A stretch of 64,000 bases of DNA from JBAJNN01 sp036881905 (GCA_036881905.1 JBAJNN010000003.1:62001-126000); one strand, 5' to 3'; counted from the first letter of the stretch, positions 52,630 to 62,707 are shown. Numbers and translations: made by a program. Notes: generated by a model from the letters alone, not told the origin.

Positions 52630-53640
52630 ATGCCTTGCAATCTTAAAGGACGCAGTTTCGTCAAGCTGCAGGACTTCCAGCCGAAGGAAATCGCTGGGTT
52701 GTTGCGCTTGGCCGCCGAGCTGAAGGCGGCGAAACGAGCGGGCAGAGAACAGCCGCGGCTGGTGGCTAAGCATATTGCCCTGGTGTTTGAAAAGGATTCG
52801 ACGCGAACCCGAGCGGGATTTGAGGTGGCGGCGTTCGATCAGGGGGCGCTGGTGACCTATATGGGGCCTGTGGGATCGCATATCGGACACAAGGAATCCA
52901 TCAAGGACAGCGCCCGCGTTCTCGGGCGGATGTATGATGGCGTCGAGTATCGCGGCTTTGCGCAAACCGTGGTTGAGGAGCTCGCCCGCTGGGCCGGGGT
53001 GCCGGTGTTCAACGGGCTGACCGATGAATTCCACCCGACCCAGATATTGGCCGATTTTCTGACCATGAACGAACAGTGCGAGCGGCCGCTTCGTAGCGTA
53101 CGTTACTGTTTTTTGGGTGATGCCCGCAACAATGTGGGCAATTCCCTGTTGGTCGGCGGCGCGAAGATGGGGATGGATGTGCGTCTTTGCGCACCCAAAT
53201 CCCGTTGGCCGAAACCCGAATGGGTTAAGACCTGCCGCGGGCTTGCCGCCGAAACCGGCGCCAGAGTGACCGTGACCGAGGATATTGACGAGGCTGTCGC
53301 CGATTGCGATTTCATATACACCGATGTTTGGGTGTCGATGGGCGAGGACGACACCGTTTGGGAAGAGCAGATCAGGCTTCTGACCCCCTATCGGGTCAAT
53401 GACAGCCTGCTGAAACGGACGGGCAATCCGGCGGTTAAATTCATGCACTGCCTGCCGGCGTTTCATAATACCGATACCGCGGTCGGTCGCGATATTAAGG
53501 AAAAGTTCGGCCTCGATTGTATGGAGGTTAGCGAAGAGGTGTTCGAATCCCCGGCATCGATCGTCTTCGACCAGGCGGAAAACCGGCTCCACACCATCAA
53601 GGCCATATTGGTGGCAACCATGGGGGCAGAACCATTATGA
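52630..53640 (+). CDS. arcB: Ornithine carbamoyltransferase (catabolic)
   Basis: Converts citrulline and phosphate to ornithine and carbamoyl phosphate in the deiminase pathway. The 336-residue enzyme has the carbamoyl-phosphate loop Ser-Thr-Arg-Thr-Arg at 57-61, the segment DEFHPTQILADFLTMNEQ near 134-151, the ornithine loop around TDVWVSMGEDD near 231, and the HCLP motif (FMHCLPAFHN) near 272. The ATG at 52630 has CGGAAAA upstream and is preferred over 52597. Operon context makes the catabolic assignment likely; no argF is seen in the window to compare. Confidence 0.95.
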   Translation: MPCNLKGRSFVKLQDFQPKEIAGLLRLAAELKAAKRAGREQPRLVAKHIALVFEKDSTRTRAGFEVAAFDQGALVTYMGPVGSHIGHKESIKDSARVLGRMYDGVEYRGFAQTVVEELARWAGVPVFNGLTDEFHPTQILADFLTMNEQCERPLRSVRYCFLGDARNNVGNSLLVGGAKMGMDVRLCAPKSRWPKPEWVKTCRGLAAETGARVTVTEDIDEAVADCDFIYTDVWVSMGEDDTVWEEQIRLLTPYRVNDSLLKRTGNPAVKFMHCLPAFHNTDTAVGRDIKEKFGLDCMEVSEEVFESPASIVFDQAENRLHTIKAILVATMGAEPL

Positions 53641-54539
53641 GGCTGGTCATTGCGCTGGGCGGGAATGCTCTGTTGCGTCGCGGCGAGACAATGACCGTCG
53701 AAAACCAGCGCGGCAATATCCGTCTGGCGGCGTCAGGTATCGCCAAACTCGCACAACGCCACCAGATCATTCTGACCCATGGCAACGGCCCGCAAGTTGG
53801 TTTGATCGCCCTGCAAAATGCGATGTATCGCGAAGTGGAGGGGTACCCTCTGGATGTGCTTGACGCCGAAAGCCAGGGGATGATCGGTTATCTGCTCGAA
53901 ATCGAACTTCGCAATGTCTTGGCCGGCGGCAGGGAAGTGGCGACGCTTCTCACCGAGGTGGAAGTCTCGCCCGAGGACCCGGCCTTCCAAAACCCAACCA
54001 AGCCGATCGGTCCCCAATATGATGATGCCGAAGCGCGAGAATTACAACGAAAATGGGGCTGGGCCATGGTCGATGATGGGGCGAGCAAACGGCGGGTGGT
54101 GCCCTCGCCGCGACCGCAACGCATCCTGCAGAAGCGCGCTATCCAAACTCTGTCGAATGACAATACGGTTGTGATTGCGGTTGGCGGCGGAGGCATACCG
54201 GTTATTCGCGATGATCGTAGCGTCTGGAGCGGAATTGAAGGGGTGATCGACAAGGATCTGGCCTCGGCCGTATTGGCGCGCGATGTCGGGGCCGACGGTT
54301 TGATCCTGCTCACCGACGTCGCCGCGGTCATGCGATATTTCGGAACCGCGCGGGAAACCCCGTTTCGCCATGTCAAGCCTTCGGAGCTTGATCCGGCGGA
54401 TTTCGCGGCCGGATCGATCGGACCGAAAATCGAGGCCGCCGGCGACTTTGCAGGCCAGGGCAACGGTTTTGCCGCCATTGGGGCGCTTGATGACCTTGAA
54501 AACATTGTAAAAGGCCGAACCGGAACGATATTCTGTTAA
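53637..54539 (+). CDS. arcC: Carbamate kinase
   Basis: Last step of the arginine deiminase pathway: transfers phosphate from carbamoyl phosphate to ADP, yielding ATP, ammonia and CO2. The 300-residue amino-acid-kinase-fold protein shows VIALGGNALLRRG near 4-16, LTHGNGPQVGLIALQN near 46-61, and the central AVGGGGIPVI near 181-190. Its ATG overlaps the arcB stop (ATGA), indicating translational coupling. Confidence 0.97.
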   Translation: MRLVIALGGNALLRRGETMTVENQRGNIRLAASGIAKLAQRHQIILTHGNGPQVGLIALQNAMYREVEGYPLDVLDAESQGMIGYLLEIELRNVLAGGREVATLLTEVEVSPEDPAFQNPTKPIGPQYDDAEARELQRKWGWAMVDDGASKRRVVPSPRPQRILQKRAIQTLSNDNTVVIAVGGGGIPVIRDDRSVWSGIEGVIDKDLASAVLARDVGADGLILLTDVAAVMRYFGTARETPFRHVKPSELDPADFAAGSIGPKIEAAGDFAGQGNGFAAIGALDDLENIVKGRTGTIFC

Positions 54540-54617
54540 TAGCAATGCCTCCGGTTTGTCCCGTGCGAATATCCCCTATATATCCCCGTGCGCATGAAGC
54601 ATTGAATATGGAGTTGA

Positions 54618-55931
54618 ATGGTGCGGCATTATGATCGTGGACCGGCTTCGGGCATAAACGTTCTCGTGATCGGTTCAGGCGGGCGCGAGCATGCTCTGTG
54701 CTGGAGTTTGGCGAAGAGTCCGCGATGTGCGCGGCTCTATTGCGCCCCCGGCAATGGCGGTATCGGGCGCGTTGGTGAATGTGTCGCTCTCAACCCCGCC
54801 AACCACAGTGACATTGTCCGCTTCTGCCGCGAGAACGCCATCGGCCTCGTCGTCATCGGCCCGGAGGCCTCACTGGCGGCCGGAATCGTCGATAGTCTCG
54901 ACGAGGCTGGCATAAGGGCATTCGGCCCTGGCCGCGCCGCGTCTCGTCTTGAGGCCTCGAAGGGGTTTACGCGGGATTTATGCGGGCGTTTTCACATTCC
55001 GGGCGCGGCCTATGCGCGTTTTACGGACGCCGATTCGGCCAAGGCCTATATAAGCGAGCACGAAAAGCCGCTGGTCATCAAGGCCGATGGCCTTGCCGCC
55101 GGAAAGGGGGTTATTGTCGCGCACACTGGCGAACAGGCTGAAGCGGCGATCGCTGAGATGTTTTCCGGCGCCTTCGGCAAGGCTGGAATGGAGGTGGTGA
55201 TCGAGGAGTATCTCGATGGCGAGGAAGCGAGCTTCTTTGCCCTCGTCGATGGCGAGACCGTTTTGCCGCTCGCCACCGCTCAGGATTACAAGCGCGAAGG
55301 CGAGGGCAATACTGGCCGCAATACCGGCGGCATGGGCGCCTATTCGCCGGCGCCGGTGATGACGCCGGAAATCTGCGAGCGCACCATGAATGAAATTATC
55401 AAACCGACCATTCGCGCCATGGCGCAAACAGGCGCGCCCTATCGCGGCCTTCTCTATGCCGGTCTGACGATCACCGGTGAGGGACCGAAGCTCATCGAAT
55501 ATAATGTCCGCTTCGGCGATCCGGAATGTCAGGTGCTGATGCTGCGACTGCAATCGGACCTGCTTGAAGCTTTTGTGGCGACTTGCGACGGCAGACTTGA
55601 CGACGTCGCTCTCAAATGGTCCGACGAAGTCGCGGTGAGCGTGGTCATGGCCGCTGAAGGCTATCCCGGCGTTTATGAGAAAGGCTCGCGGATTCGCGGC
55701 GTCGAGGCGGCGACGGCGATGGAGCAGGTGGAAATTTTCCATGCCGGCACCCGATATGATGGGGATGAGCTTATTGCGACCGGTGGGCGCGTACTCAATA
55801 TCTGTGCGCTTGGGGCAACCATCGGGCAAGCACGCAAACGCGCCTATGACGCGGTTCAACTCATCGATTGGCCTAAAGGGATGTTCCGGCGTGATATTGG
55901 CTGGCGCGCCTTGGATCGTGACGTTGGCTGA
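54618..55931 (+). CDS. purD: Phosphoribosylamine-glycine ligase
   Basis: Purine synthesis: joins glycine to phosphoribosylamine with ATP. The 437-residue ATP-grasp enzyme has INVLVIGSGGREHALCWSLA near 13-32, KPLVIKADGLAAGKGVIVAH near 150-169, the family signature YNVRFGDPECQVL near 295-307, and a C-terminal domain ending with GMFRRDIGWRAL. It starts about 11 residues upstream of the usual MNVLVIG; there is no ATG at that point, and GGAG lies close to the chosen ATG. Confidence 0.96.
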   Translation: MVRHYDRGPASGINVLVIGSGGREHALCWSLAKSPRCARLYCAPGNGGIGRVGECVALNPANHSDIVRFCRENAIGLVVIGPEASLAAGIVDSLDEAGIRAFGPGRAASRLEASKGFTRDLCGRFHIPGAAYARFTDADSAKAYISEHEKPLVIKADGLAAGKGVIVAHTGEQAEAAIAEMFSGAFGKAGMEVVIEEYLDGEEASFFALVDGETVLPLATAQDYKREGEGNTGRNTGGMGAYSPAPVMTPEICERTMNEIIKPTIRAMAQTGAPYRGLLYAGLTITGEGPKLIEYNVRFGDPECQVLMLRLQSDLLEAFVATCDGRLDDVALKWSDEVAVSVVMAAEGYPGVYEKGSRIRGVEAATAMEQVEIFHAGTRYDGDELIATGGRVLNICALGATIGQARKRAYDAVQLIDWPKGMFRRDIGWRALDRDVG

Positions 55932-55941
55932 GTCCGGCCGC

Positions 55942-56391
55942 TTAGCGGCGGGCGGCAAAGAAGCCCTTGAGCAGTTTGCACGCCGGTTCCTCGCCGATGC
56001 CGCCGTAAATTTCCGGCCGGTGGTGACAACAGGCTTGGGCGAAAAACCGCGGACCGTGATCGACAGCACCCATTTTTTCATCCGCCGCGGCATAATAAAC
56101 CCGTCTCATACGGGCGAGAGAGATCGCCGCGGCGCACATGGCGCAAGGCTCTAGCGTCACATGGAGATCGCAGGCTTCAAGGCGTTGCGACCCCATTGCT
56201 GCGCAGGCGGCGCGGATCGCCACGATCTCGGCATGGGCCGTCGGATCGTTCAATTCCAAGTTACGGTTCCCGGCATAGGCCAGCACCTCGCCGCGCGCAT
56301 CGGCAATCACCGCCCCCACCGGCACCTCGCCGCGTTCACCGGCCTTAAGCGCCTCGCGAAGCGCCAGATCCATGAATTTTCGCTCATTCAT
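55942..56391 (-). CDS. tadA: tRNA adenosine deaminase TadA-like
   Basis: Converts the wobble adenosine of tRNA-Arg(ACG) to inosine. The 149-residue zinc deaminase has the active-site motifs TAHAEIVAIRAAC near 51-63 (His and catalytic Glu) and LEPCAMCAAAISLARMRRVY near 80-99 (two zinc Cys), followed by DHGPRFF near 110. Convergent with purD and divergent from the pseudouridine synthase gene, a common alphaproteobacterial arrangement. Confidence 0.93.
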   Translation of the reverse strand: MNERKFMDLALREALKAGERGEVPVGAVIADARGEVLAYAGNRNLELNDPTAHAEIVAIRAACAAMGSQRLEACDLHVTLEPCAMCAAAISLARMRRVYYAAADEKMGAVDHGPRFFAQACCHHRPEIYGGIGEEPACKLLKGFFAARR

Positions 56392-56599
56392 CCTCAGGCC
56401 GAAACCCTTTCGGACACCTCTTGGAAACCTCGATTCTGGCGCTATTCACATCGTCGATGGGCTTGTCTTTGATGCTCATTAACGTATTGAGTGAATTCCG
56501 CTTCTTGAAAACCCCATCTCCTCACACTGCATCCAGACTTGAGATTTCCAGAGGTGCCCTATTGCATTGTGACACTCTTGCGCTATCAAGGCCATTGTC

Positions 56600-57427
56600 A
56601 TGTTAAGAAACCCTCAACCGGATAAGACCGACACTGAGCGACAAGCGGGAGAGCGTATCGCCAAGGCGGTCGCGCGGGCCGGCATCTGTTCGCGCCGCGA
56701 GGCCGAACGCTTCATTGCCGCCGGCCGGATCAGGCTCAACGGACATATCCTTACCTCGCCCGCCGTCACTGTAAAGCCCGGGGATGCGGTGACAGTCGAT
56801 GGCAAACCCTTACAGCCGCCCGAGCCCGTGAAGCTATGGCGCTATCACAAGGCGTCGGGCCTTGTCACCACCCATCGCGATCCTCAAGGCCGCGCCACGG
56901 TTTTCGACCATCTGCCGAAACGTCTGCCGCGCGTCATCTCGATCGGGCGGCTCGATCTCGCGTCCGAGGGGCTGTTGCTGTTGACCAATGACGGCATGCT
57001 GGCGCGTCGGCTGGAGTTGCCAGCGACCGCATGGACCAGACGTTACCGCGTGTGCGTGCGCGGCGCGGTGGAAAAAGCCCGCCTTGACCGGCTGGCGCAA
57101 GGCACCACCGTAGAGGGTATGGACTATGGTGCGATCATTGTGACATTGGACACCGTCGAAAATGGAGAACACTGGCTTACCATGTGTCTGAAAGAAGGCA
57201 AAAATCGCGAAATTCGGCGGGTTTTGCAATATCTCGGCCTTGAAGTCCGCAAACTCGTTCGCACCGCCTATGGCCCCTTTCAACTGGGCAATCTGGCGCG
57301 CGAGCAGGTCGATGAAGTCCCGTGTCGGGTCTTGCGCGACCAACTCGGGGCAAAACTCATGTCCAGCCTGTCCGGTCCCGACACGTCAGGGAAAACCCGC
57401 AATGCGCATCGTCGGCGGTCGTCATAA
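56600..57427 (+). CDS. RluB/RsuA family rRNA pseudouridine synthase
   Basis: Isomerises uridine in rRNA. The 275-residue protein has an N-terminal S4 RNA-binding domain (ERIAKAVARAGICSRREAER near 18-37) and the catalytic domain with ISIGRLDLASEGLLLLTNDG near 114-133, including the catalytic Asp, and KEGKNREIRRVLQYLGLEV near 197-215. RluB (23S) and RsuA (16S) cannot be told apart confidently. Its 3' end overlaps rsmD by 26 bases. Confidence 0.92.
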   Translation: MLRNPQPDKTDTERQAGERIAKAVARAGICSRREAERFIAAGRIRLNGHILTSPAVTVKPGDAVTVDGKPLQPPEPVKLWRYHKASGLVTTHRDPQGRATVFDHLPKRLPRVISIGRLDLASEGLLLLTNDGMLARRLELPATAWTRRYRVCVRGAVEKARLDRLAQGTTVEGMDYGAIIVTLDTVENGEHWLTMCLKEGKNREIRRVLQYLGLEVRKLVRTAYGPFQLGNLAREQVDEVPCRVLRDQLGAKLMSSLSGPDTSGKTRNAHRRRSS

Positions 57428-57959
57428 GGGCCAGGCGCTTGCCCCAATTGCCGGCCGGGCCATTCGCCCCACCAGCGACAAAACCCGCGAGGCCATCTTT
57501 GACATTCTGACCCACGGCAAAAGCGCAAAAACCATTGAGGGCGCGCGCGTGCTCGATCTGTTCGCGGGCAGCGGCGCGCTCGGTCTGGAGGCCCTGTCGC
57601 GCGGGGCGCGGTTTTGCCTGTTTGTCGATCGCGACCCGCGCTCGCGCGGGTTGATTCGCCGCAATATAGAGCTGTTGCAGCAAACCGGAACCACCAGACT
57701 GTGGCGGCGCGACGCCACAAGGCTGGGTGCCGGTTCCATGGCGGCGTTTGACATTGTCTTTGTCGACCCGCCCTATGGGCGGGGGTTGGGCGTCGCCGCG
57801 CTGGCTTCGCTCATCGACGGGCAGTGGCTCGCGCCGGATGCCGCGATTATGGTGGAGGAGCACAAGACGGCAACACTGACCCCGCCGCCTGAACTCGTCA
57901 TAAACAAACGCCGACTCTACGGCGATACGCAACTGCTGTTTCTTAAACCGACAGCATAA
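57402..57959 (+). CDS. rsmD: 16S rRNA (guanine966-N2)-methyltransferase
   Basis: Methylates G966 of 16S rRNA with S-adenosylmethionine. The 185-residue enzyme begins MRIVGGRHKGQAL, has the SAM loop VLDLFAGSGALGLEALSRGA near 49-68, and the catalytic DPPYG near 122. The ATG at 57402 lies inside the upstream gene; family alignment at MRIVGG fixes it. Confidence 0.94.
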   Translation: MRIVGGRHKGQALAPIAGRAIRPTSDKTREAIFDILTHGKSAKTIEGARVLDLFAGSGALGLEALSRGARFCLFVDRDPRSRGLIRRNIELLQQTGTTRLWRRDATRLGAGSMAAFDIVFVDPPYGRGLGVAALASLIDGQWLAPDAAIMVEEHKTATLTPPPELVINKRRLYGDTQLLFLKPTA

Positions 57960-58043
57960 ATATGGATATTGATTATCGACCCCACCATTGATAAAAGGTG
58001 GTCTGAAAATCATAAAGCCATTTCACGAAACAGGTTAACTTTC

Positions 58044-60971
58044 ATGAGCGATAATAACACAGACGACACGAAAACCACCGAATACGACTATCGCAAAACT
58101 CTGTTCCTGCCCGAAACCGATTTTCCCATGCGGGCGAAGCTGCCGGAGAGGGAACCCGAAATTCTTCGGCACTGGCGCGAGATCGACCTTTTTGCCCGCC
58201 GGCGCGAGGCGGCGCGAGGGCGCAAACCCTTTACCCTTCATGACGGTCCCCCTTATGCCAATGGCAATATTCATGTCGGTTCCGCGCTCAACAAGATTCT
58301 CAAAGACATGGCGGTGCGCTCGCATCATTGTCTTGGCTTCAACGCCGATTACGTGCCCGGATGGGACTGTCACGGACTGCCGATCGAATGGGAGGTCGAG
58401 GCGCAATATCGCGCCAAGAGTATTGACAAGGAGAGTGTACCCATCAATCAGTTTCGCAAATCATGTCGCGATTTCGCCGCGGGCTGGGTCGATATACAGC
58501 GCGAGCAATTTAAGCGTCTCGGTGTGCTCGGCGACTGGGACAATCCCTATCTGACCATGAATTTCGCCGCCGAGGCACGGATCGCGGAAGAATTGATGAA
58601 ATTTGCCGTCTCCGGACAGCTTTATCGCGGCTCGAAACCGGTAATGTGGTCGGTGGTGGAGAAAACCGTCCTTGCCGAGGCCGAGGTCGAATATCATGAA
58701 CATGTTTCGGATGCGGTCTGGGTTAGATTTCCGCTCTGCGATGCCGGTGACGATCCGCAAGGTACCTCGATTCTCATCTGGACCACCACGCCATGGACGC
58801 TGCCCGCCAATCGCGCCATTGCCTATTCCTCGCGGATTTCTTATGGTCTTTACGAGGTGACGAAAGCCCCGACCGAGAATTGGGTGGGGGCGGGCGATCG
58901 CTTCATCATTGCTGATCGGCTGGCGGCGAGGGTGATGGAACGGGCGCGGGTCGAAACCTATACCCGCTGCGGCGATGTGCCGTCCGACCGGCTTGGCGGA
59001 GCCTGTTGCCACCACCCCTTGCGCGAGTTGGGCTATGAGTTCACCGTGCCGCTGCTCGATGGTGACCATGTCAGCGATGAGGACGGCACCGGCTTTGTTC
59101 ATACCGCTCCCGGCCATGGTGTGGAGGATTTTGAACTGTGGACCGCCAACAAGGCCGTCCTTGAACGGCGCGGGATCGATACCACCATTCCCCACAGCGT
59201 GGACGCCGACGGTTTTTTGACCATTGATGCGCCGGGATTTACCGGCAAATGCGTTCTTACCGCGCAAGGCGAAACGGGAAACGCCAATGCCGCAATCATC
59301 GAGGCTCTGCTCAAAGCCGGTATGCTGGTGGCCCGCGACCGGTTCAAACATGCCTATCCGCATTCCTGGCGCTCGCGCAAACCGGTGATTTTCCGCAACA
59401 CCCGGCAATGGTTCATCGCCATGGACCGCCATCTCGCCGCACCCGGCGACACTTTAAGGGCGCGTGCGCTCAAAGCCATCGACGAGACGCAATTCGTGCC
59501 CCGCGCGGGCCGGATGCGGCTGCGCGGCATAATCGAACGGGGGCCGGACTGGGTTCTCTCTCGCCAACGCGCCTGGGGCGTTCCGATCGCCGTTTTTGTT
59601 CACGGAAAAACCGGTGAGATTCTTGAAAACGAAGCCGTCAATGCGCGTATCATCGAGGCTTTCAAGGTCGAAGGCGCCGATGCCTGGTTTGCCGAAGGGG
59701 CCGCGGCCCGTTTCCTCGGTGAAGACTATGACCCTGAACTCTGGCGCAAGGTCAATGATATTCTCGATGTCTGGTTCGAATCCGGCTGCACCCATGCCTT
59801 CGTATTGGAACAACGCCCGGAGTTGAAATGGCCGGCAGATGTTTATCTCGAAGGGTCCGACCAGCATCGTGGTTTGTTCCGTTCATCTCTTCTGGAGTCA
59901 TGCGCCACTCGCGCCCGCGCGCCCTACAACACGGTGATCACTCATGGTTTCACCATGGCCGAGGATGGCCGCAAAATGTCGAAATCGCTCGGCAATCAGA
60001 TATTCCCCAGGGATGTGATCAAGCACTATGGAGCCGATATATTGCGGTTGTGGGTTGCTTGTTGCGACTACACGGAAGATCAGCGTATCGGCGCGGAGAT
60101 TCTCAAGACGACGGCGCAATCCTATCGCCGTTTACGCAACACCATGCGGTTTCTGCTCGGCAATCTCGCCCATTTCGACGGAGACTCCCGGGTCGAGACC
60201 GCAGACATGCCGGAGCTTGAGCGCTACATTCTCCACAGGCTGTTCACGCTTGACGGGCAGGTTCGAGAAGGCTATGAGGCGTTTGATTTTCGCCGCGTCT
60301 TTACCTGTCTGTTCAATTTCTGCACGGTGGATCTCTCAAGCTTTTATTTCGACATTCGTAAGGATGCGCTTTATTGCGATCCGGCCTCATCCATTGTTCG
60401 GCGCGCCTGTTGTACGGTTCTCGATACGCTGTTTTCCTACCTCACGGTCTGGTTCGCCCCGATTCTGACCTTTACCATGGAGGAAATCTGGCTGGCGCGC
60501 TTCCCCCGCGACCCTTCGGTTCATCTGCGGACCTTCCCCAACTGCCCGCATGGCTGGCGCGACGATGCGCTTGCCGTGAAATGGGAGAAAATCCTTAAAA
60601 TACGCCAGGTCGTGACCACTGCGCTGGAAATCGAGCGTGCGGCCGGGCGTATCGGCTCGAGTCTGGAGGCAGCGCCGGAGATTTATCTCCACGATCGAGC
60701 TCTTTATGAGGTGGTCAAAGACGTTGACTTTGCCGAAATCGCCATCACCAGCCAGGCCAGGCTGGTCAATGGCGAGGCTCCGACGGATGCTTACCGTTCG
60801 GGCGACATTGCCGTCGTGGTGAAAATGGCGAGAGGTCGCAAATGCGCCCGTTCCTGGAAAATATTGCCGGAGGTTGGTTGCGACAGCGAGTTCCCCGATC
60901 TTACGCCGCGCGACGCCGCCGCCATGCGCGAATGGCTTTCCCGTCACAAAACTCGCGAAACCGCCGCGTGA
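58044..60971 (+). CDS. ileS: Isoleucyl-tRNA synthetase
   Basis: Charges tRNA-Ile. The 975-residue class I synthetase has the HIGH-type motif PYANGNIHVG at 70-79, the editing region with WTTTPWTLPANRAI near 250-263, KMSKS in GRKMSKSLGNQIFPRDVIKH near 645, and a C-terminal anticodon-binding domain. The full length is normal. I chose the ATG at 58044 (MSDNNTDDTKTTEYDYRKTL) because the KTLFLPETDFPMRA opening follows directly; the frame from 57969 adds untypical sequence. lspA follows 47 bases downstream. Confidence 0.97.
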   Translation: MSDNNTDDTKTTEYDYRKTLFLPETDFPMRAKLPEREPEILRHWREIDLFARRREAARGRKPFTLHDGPPYANGNIHVGSALNKILKDMAVRSHHCLGFNADYVPGWDCHGLPIEWEVEAQYRAKSIDKESVPINQFRKSCRDFAAGWVDIQREQFKRLGVLGDWDNPYLTMNFAAEARIAEELMKFAVSGQLYRGSKPVMWSVVEKTVLAEAEVEYHEHVSDAVWVRFPLCDAGDDPQGTSILIWTTTPWTLPANRAIAYSSRISYGLYEVTKAPTENWVGAGDRFIIADRLAARVMERARVETYTRCGDVPSDRLGGACCHHPLRELGYEFTVPLLDGDHVSDEDGTGFVHTAPGHGVEDFELWTANKAVLERRGIDTTIPHSVDADGFLTIDAPGFTGKCVLTAQGETGNANAAIIEALLKAGMLVARDRFKHAYPHSWRSRKPVIFRNTRQWFIAMDRHLAAPGDTLRARALKAIDETQFVPRAGRMRLRGIIERGPDWVLSRQRAWGVPIAVFVHGKTGEILENEAVNARIIEAFKVEGADAWFAEGAAARFLGEDYDPELWRKVNDILDVWFESGCTHAFVLEQRPELKWPADVYLEGSDQHRGLFRSSLLESCATRARAPYNTVITHGFTMAEDGRKMSKSLGNQIFPRDVIKHYGADILRLWVACCDYTEDQRIGAEILKTTAQSYRRLRNTMRFLLGNLAHFDGDSRVETADMPELERYILHRLFTLDGQVREGYEAFDFRRVFTCLFNFCTVDLSSFYFDIRKDALYCDPASSIVRRACCTVLDTLFSYLTVWFAPILTFTMEEIWLARFPRDPSVHLRTFPNCPHGWRDDALAVKWEKILKIRQVVTTALEIERAAGRIGSSLEAAPEIYLHDRALYEVVKDVDFAEIAITSQARLVNGEAPTDAYRSGDIAVVVKMARGRKCARSWKILPEVGCDSEFPDLTPRDAAAMREWLSRHKTRETAA

Positions 60972-61018
60972 GGCCCGAAATCGCCGACGATGCTTGTAAC
61001 GTCCAGGAAACCGTCGTC

Positions 61019-61543
61019 ATGAACCGGATTTACCGGCGCCTATGGGGCCTGTTCAGCCCGCTTGGCTGGGGGATCGCCGCTTTCGGCTTCCTCGCCGATC
61101 GATCCCTCCAATGGTGGCTTCTGGCGGTGTTCGACATTGTCCATCGCCAACCGGTCGCACCGACGCCTTTTCTCAATGTGGTGCTGGTCTGGAATCGCGG
61201 TATCAGCTACGGTTTGTTTGAACAGAATACGGCGGCCGGACGCTGGGGGCTGGTCGCCATGGCGATTTTGATGGTCGTGGCTCTGGCTTTCTGGATCGCG
61301 GCGACAAGACGGCCGGTCACCGCGGCCGCTCTCGGTCTGGTGCAGGGCGGGGCTTTGGGCAATGTCGCCGATCGCGTGATTTACGGTCGCGTCGCCGATT
61401 TTTTCGATCTCCACGCTTACGGCTTTCACTGGTATGTCTTTAACCTTGCCGACGTCATGATCGTTTCAGGCGCCGCACTGCTCATTTACGATCGCTGGAT
61501 CGAAAACCGGGGTTTGCGGTTCGCTCGCCGCGGCCGCCGATAG
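61019..61543 (+). CDS. lspA: Lipoprotein signal peptidase (signal peptidase II)
   Basis: Inner-membrane aspartyl protease that cuts lipoprotein signal peptides. The 174-residue protein has four helices and both catalytic aspartate motifs: GALGNVADRVIYGRVADFFD near 115-134 and FNLADVMIVSGAALL near 140-154. The ileS-lspA order is typical. The ATG at 61019 is chosen because longer readings lie within ileS. Confidence 0.95.
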   Translation: MNRIYRRLWGLFSPLGWGIAAFGFLADRSLQWWLLAVFDIVHRQPVAPTPFLNVVLVWNRGISYGLFEQNTAAGRWGLVAMAILMVVALAFWIAATRRPVTAAALGLVQGGALGNVADRVIYGRVADFFDLHAYGFHWYVFNLADVMIVSGAALLIYDRWIENRGLRFARRGRR

Positions 61544-61594
61544 GGGTCATTTTCATCGATGCCGTCGGCCTGCTTTTGCCCGAATTCGTCTCTC

Positions 61595-62707
61595 TCAGGC
61601 GGCCTTGCGCTGAAGCGCGTCAAGGATTGCCCCGCCCATTGCGTCGGTGGATACCAGGCGCGTGGTCTCCTGCATGATGTCGGCGGTGCGCAAGTCTTGT
61701 TCCAGAACTTCGTTTATGGCGTCATCAAGCCGGTCGGCCCATTCGCCAAGGCCGAAGGAATAGCGCAACGCCATGGCGAAAGAGGCGATCATGGCGATCG
61801 GATTGGCGCGATTTTGGCCGGCAATATCGGGGGCTGAGCCATGGACGGGTTCATAGAGCGCCTTGCGCCGGCCGGTTTCCGCGTCGGCCTTGCCGAGCGA
61901 GGCGGAGGGCAGCATGCCGAGCGAGCCTGTGAGCGCTCCGACAATATCGGAGAGAATGTCTCCGAACAGATTATCGGTGACGATGACGTCGAATTGAGCG
62001 GGCCGACGCACCAGTTGCATGGCGCAACTGTCGGCCAGCATGTGCTCCAATGTCACATCATTGTAATCTTGCGCATGCACATGAGAAACGACCTCCCACC
62101 ACAAAACCCCAGTTTTCATGGCGTTTCGCTTGTCTACCGACACCACCGCGCGACGACGGGCGCGGGCCAGTTCGAAGGCGACATGCGCGATGCGCTCGAT
62201 CTCATGGGTTTCATAGAGCTGAGTATCGATGGCGCGTTTGCGGCCCGGCTCAAGATCGACAAGCTGTTTAGGCTCGCCGAAATAAACCCCTCCGGTCAAT
62301 TCGCGAACGATGAGAATATCGAGCCCCTCGACAAGCTCGCGTTTGAGGGAAGAGGCGTCGGCAAGGGCGCGATGGCAGATGGCGGGACGCAGATTGGCAA
62401 ACAGACCGAGTTCCTTGCGCAATGCCAAAAGCCCGGCTTCGGGACGCCGGTCATACGCCACATTTTCCCATTTCGGACCGCCGACCGCGCCCAGGAACAC
62501 CGCATCGGCGGTTCTGGCGCGTTGCAAAGTGGCGTTGGAAATCGCCTGGCCATGGGCGTCACAAGCCGCGCCGCCGACAAGATCCTCACAGGTTTCAAGT
62601 CGGACGATCCCTTGAGCGCCGAACCAGTCGATCATGCGTTTGAGTTGTGCGGTCACTTCCGGGCCGATACCGTCTCCGGGCAATAAAAGCAGATTGAAGG
62701 CTGTCAT
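61595..62707 (-). CDS. leuB: 3-isopropylmalate dehydrogenase
   Basis: Third step of leucine biosynthesis, NAD-dependent oxidation and decarboxylation of 3-isopropylmalate. The 370-residue protein opens LLLPGDGIGPEVTAQL near 6-21, with RPEAGLLALRKELGLFANLR near 88-107, the family signature NLFGDILSDIVGALTGSLGM near 247-266, and YEPVHGSAPDIAGQNRANP near 287-305 near the NAD site. leuC and leuD do not adjoin it. Confidence 0.97.
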   Translation of the reverse strand: MTAFNLLLLPGDGIGPEVTAQLKRMIDWFGAQGIVRLETCEDLVGGAACDAHGQAISNATLQRARTADAVFLGAVGGPKWENVAYDRRPEAGLLALRKELGLFANLRPAICHRALADASSLKRELVEGLDILIVRELTGGVYFGEPKQLVDLEPGRKRAIDTQLYETHEIERIAHVAFELARARRRAVVSVDKRNAMKTGVLWWEVVSHVHAQDYNDVTLEHMLADSCAMQLVRRPAQFDVIVTDNLFGDILSDIVGALTGSLGMLPSASLGKADAETGRRKALYEPVHGSAPDIAGQNRANPIAMIASFAMALRYSFGLGEWADRLDDAINEVLEQDLRTADIMQETTRLVSTDAMGGAILDALQRKAA

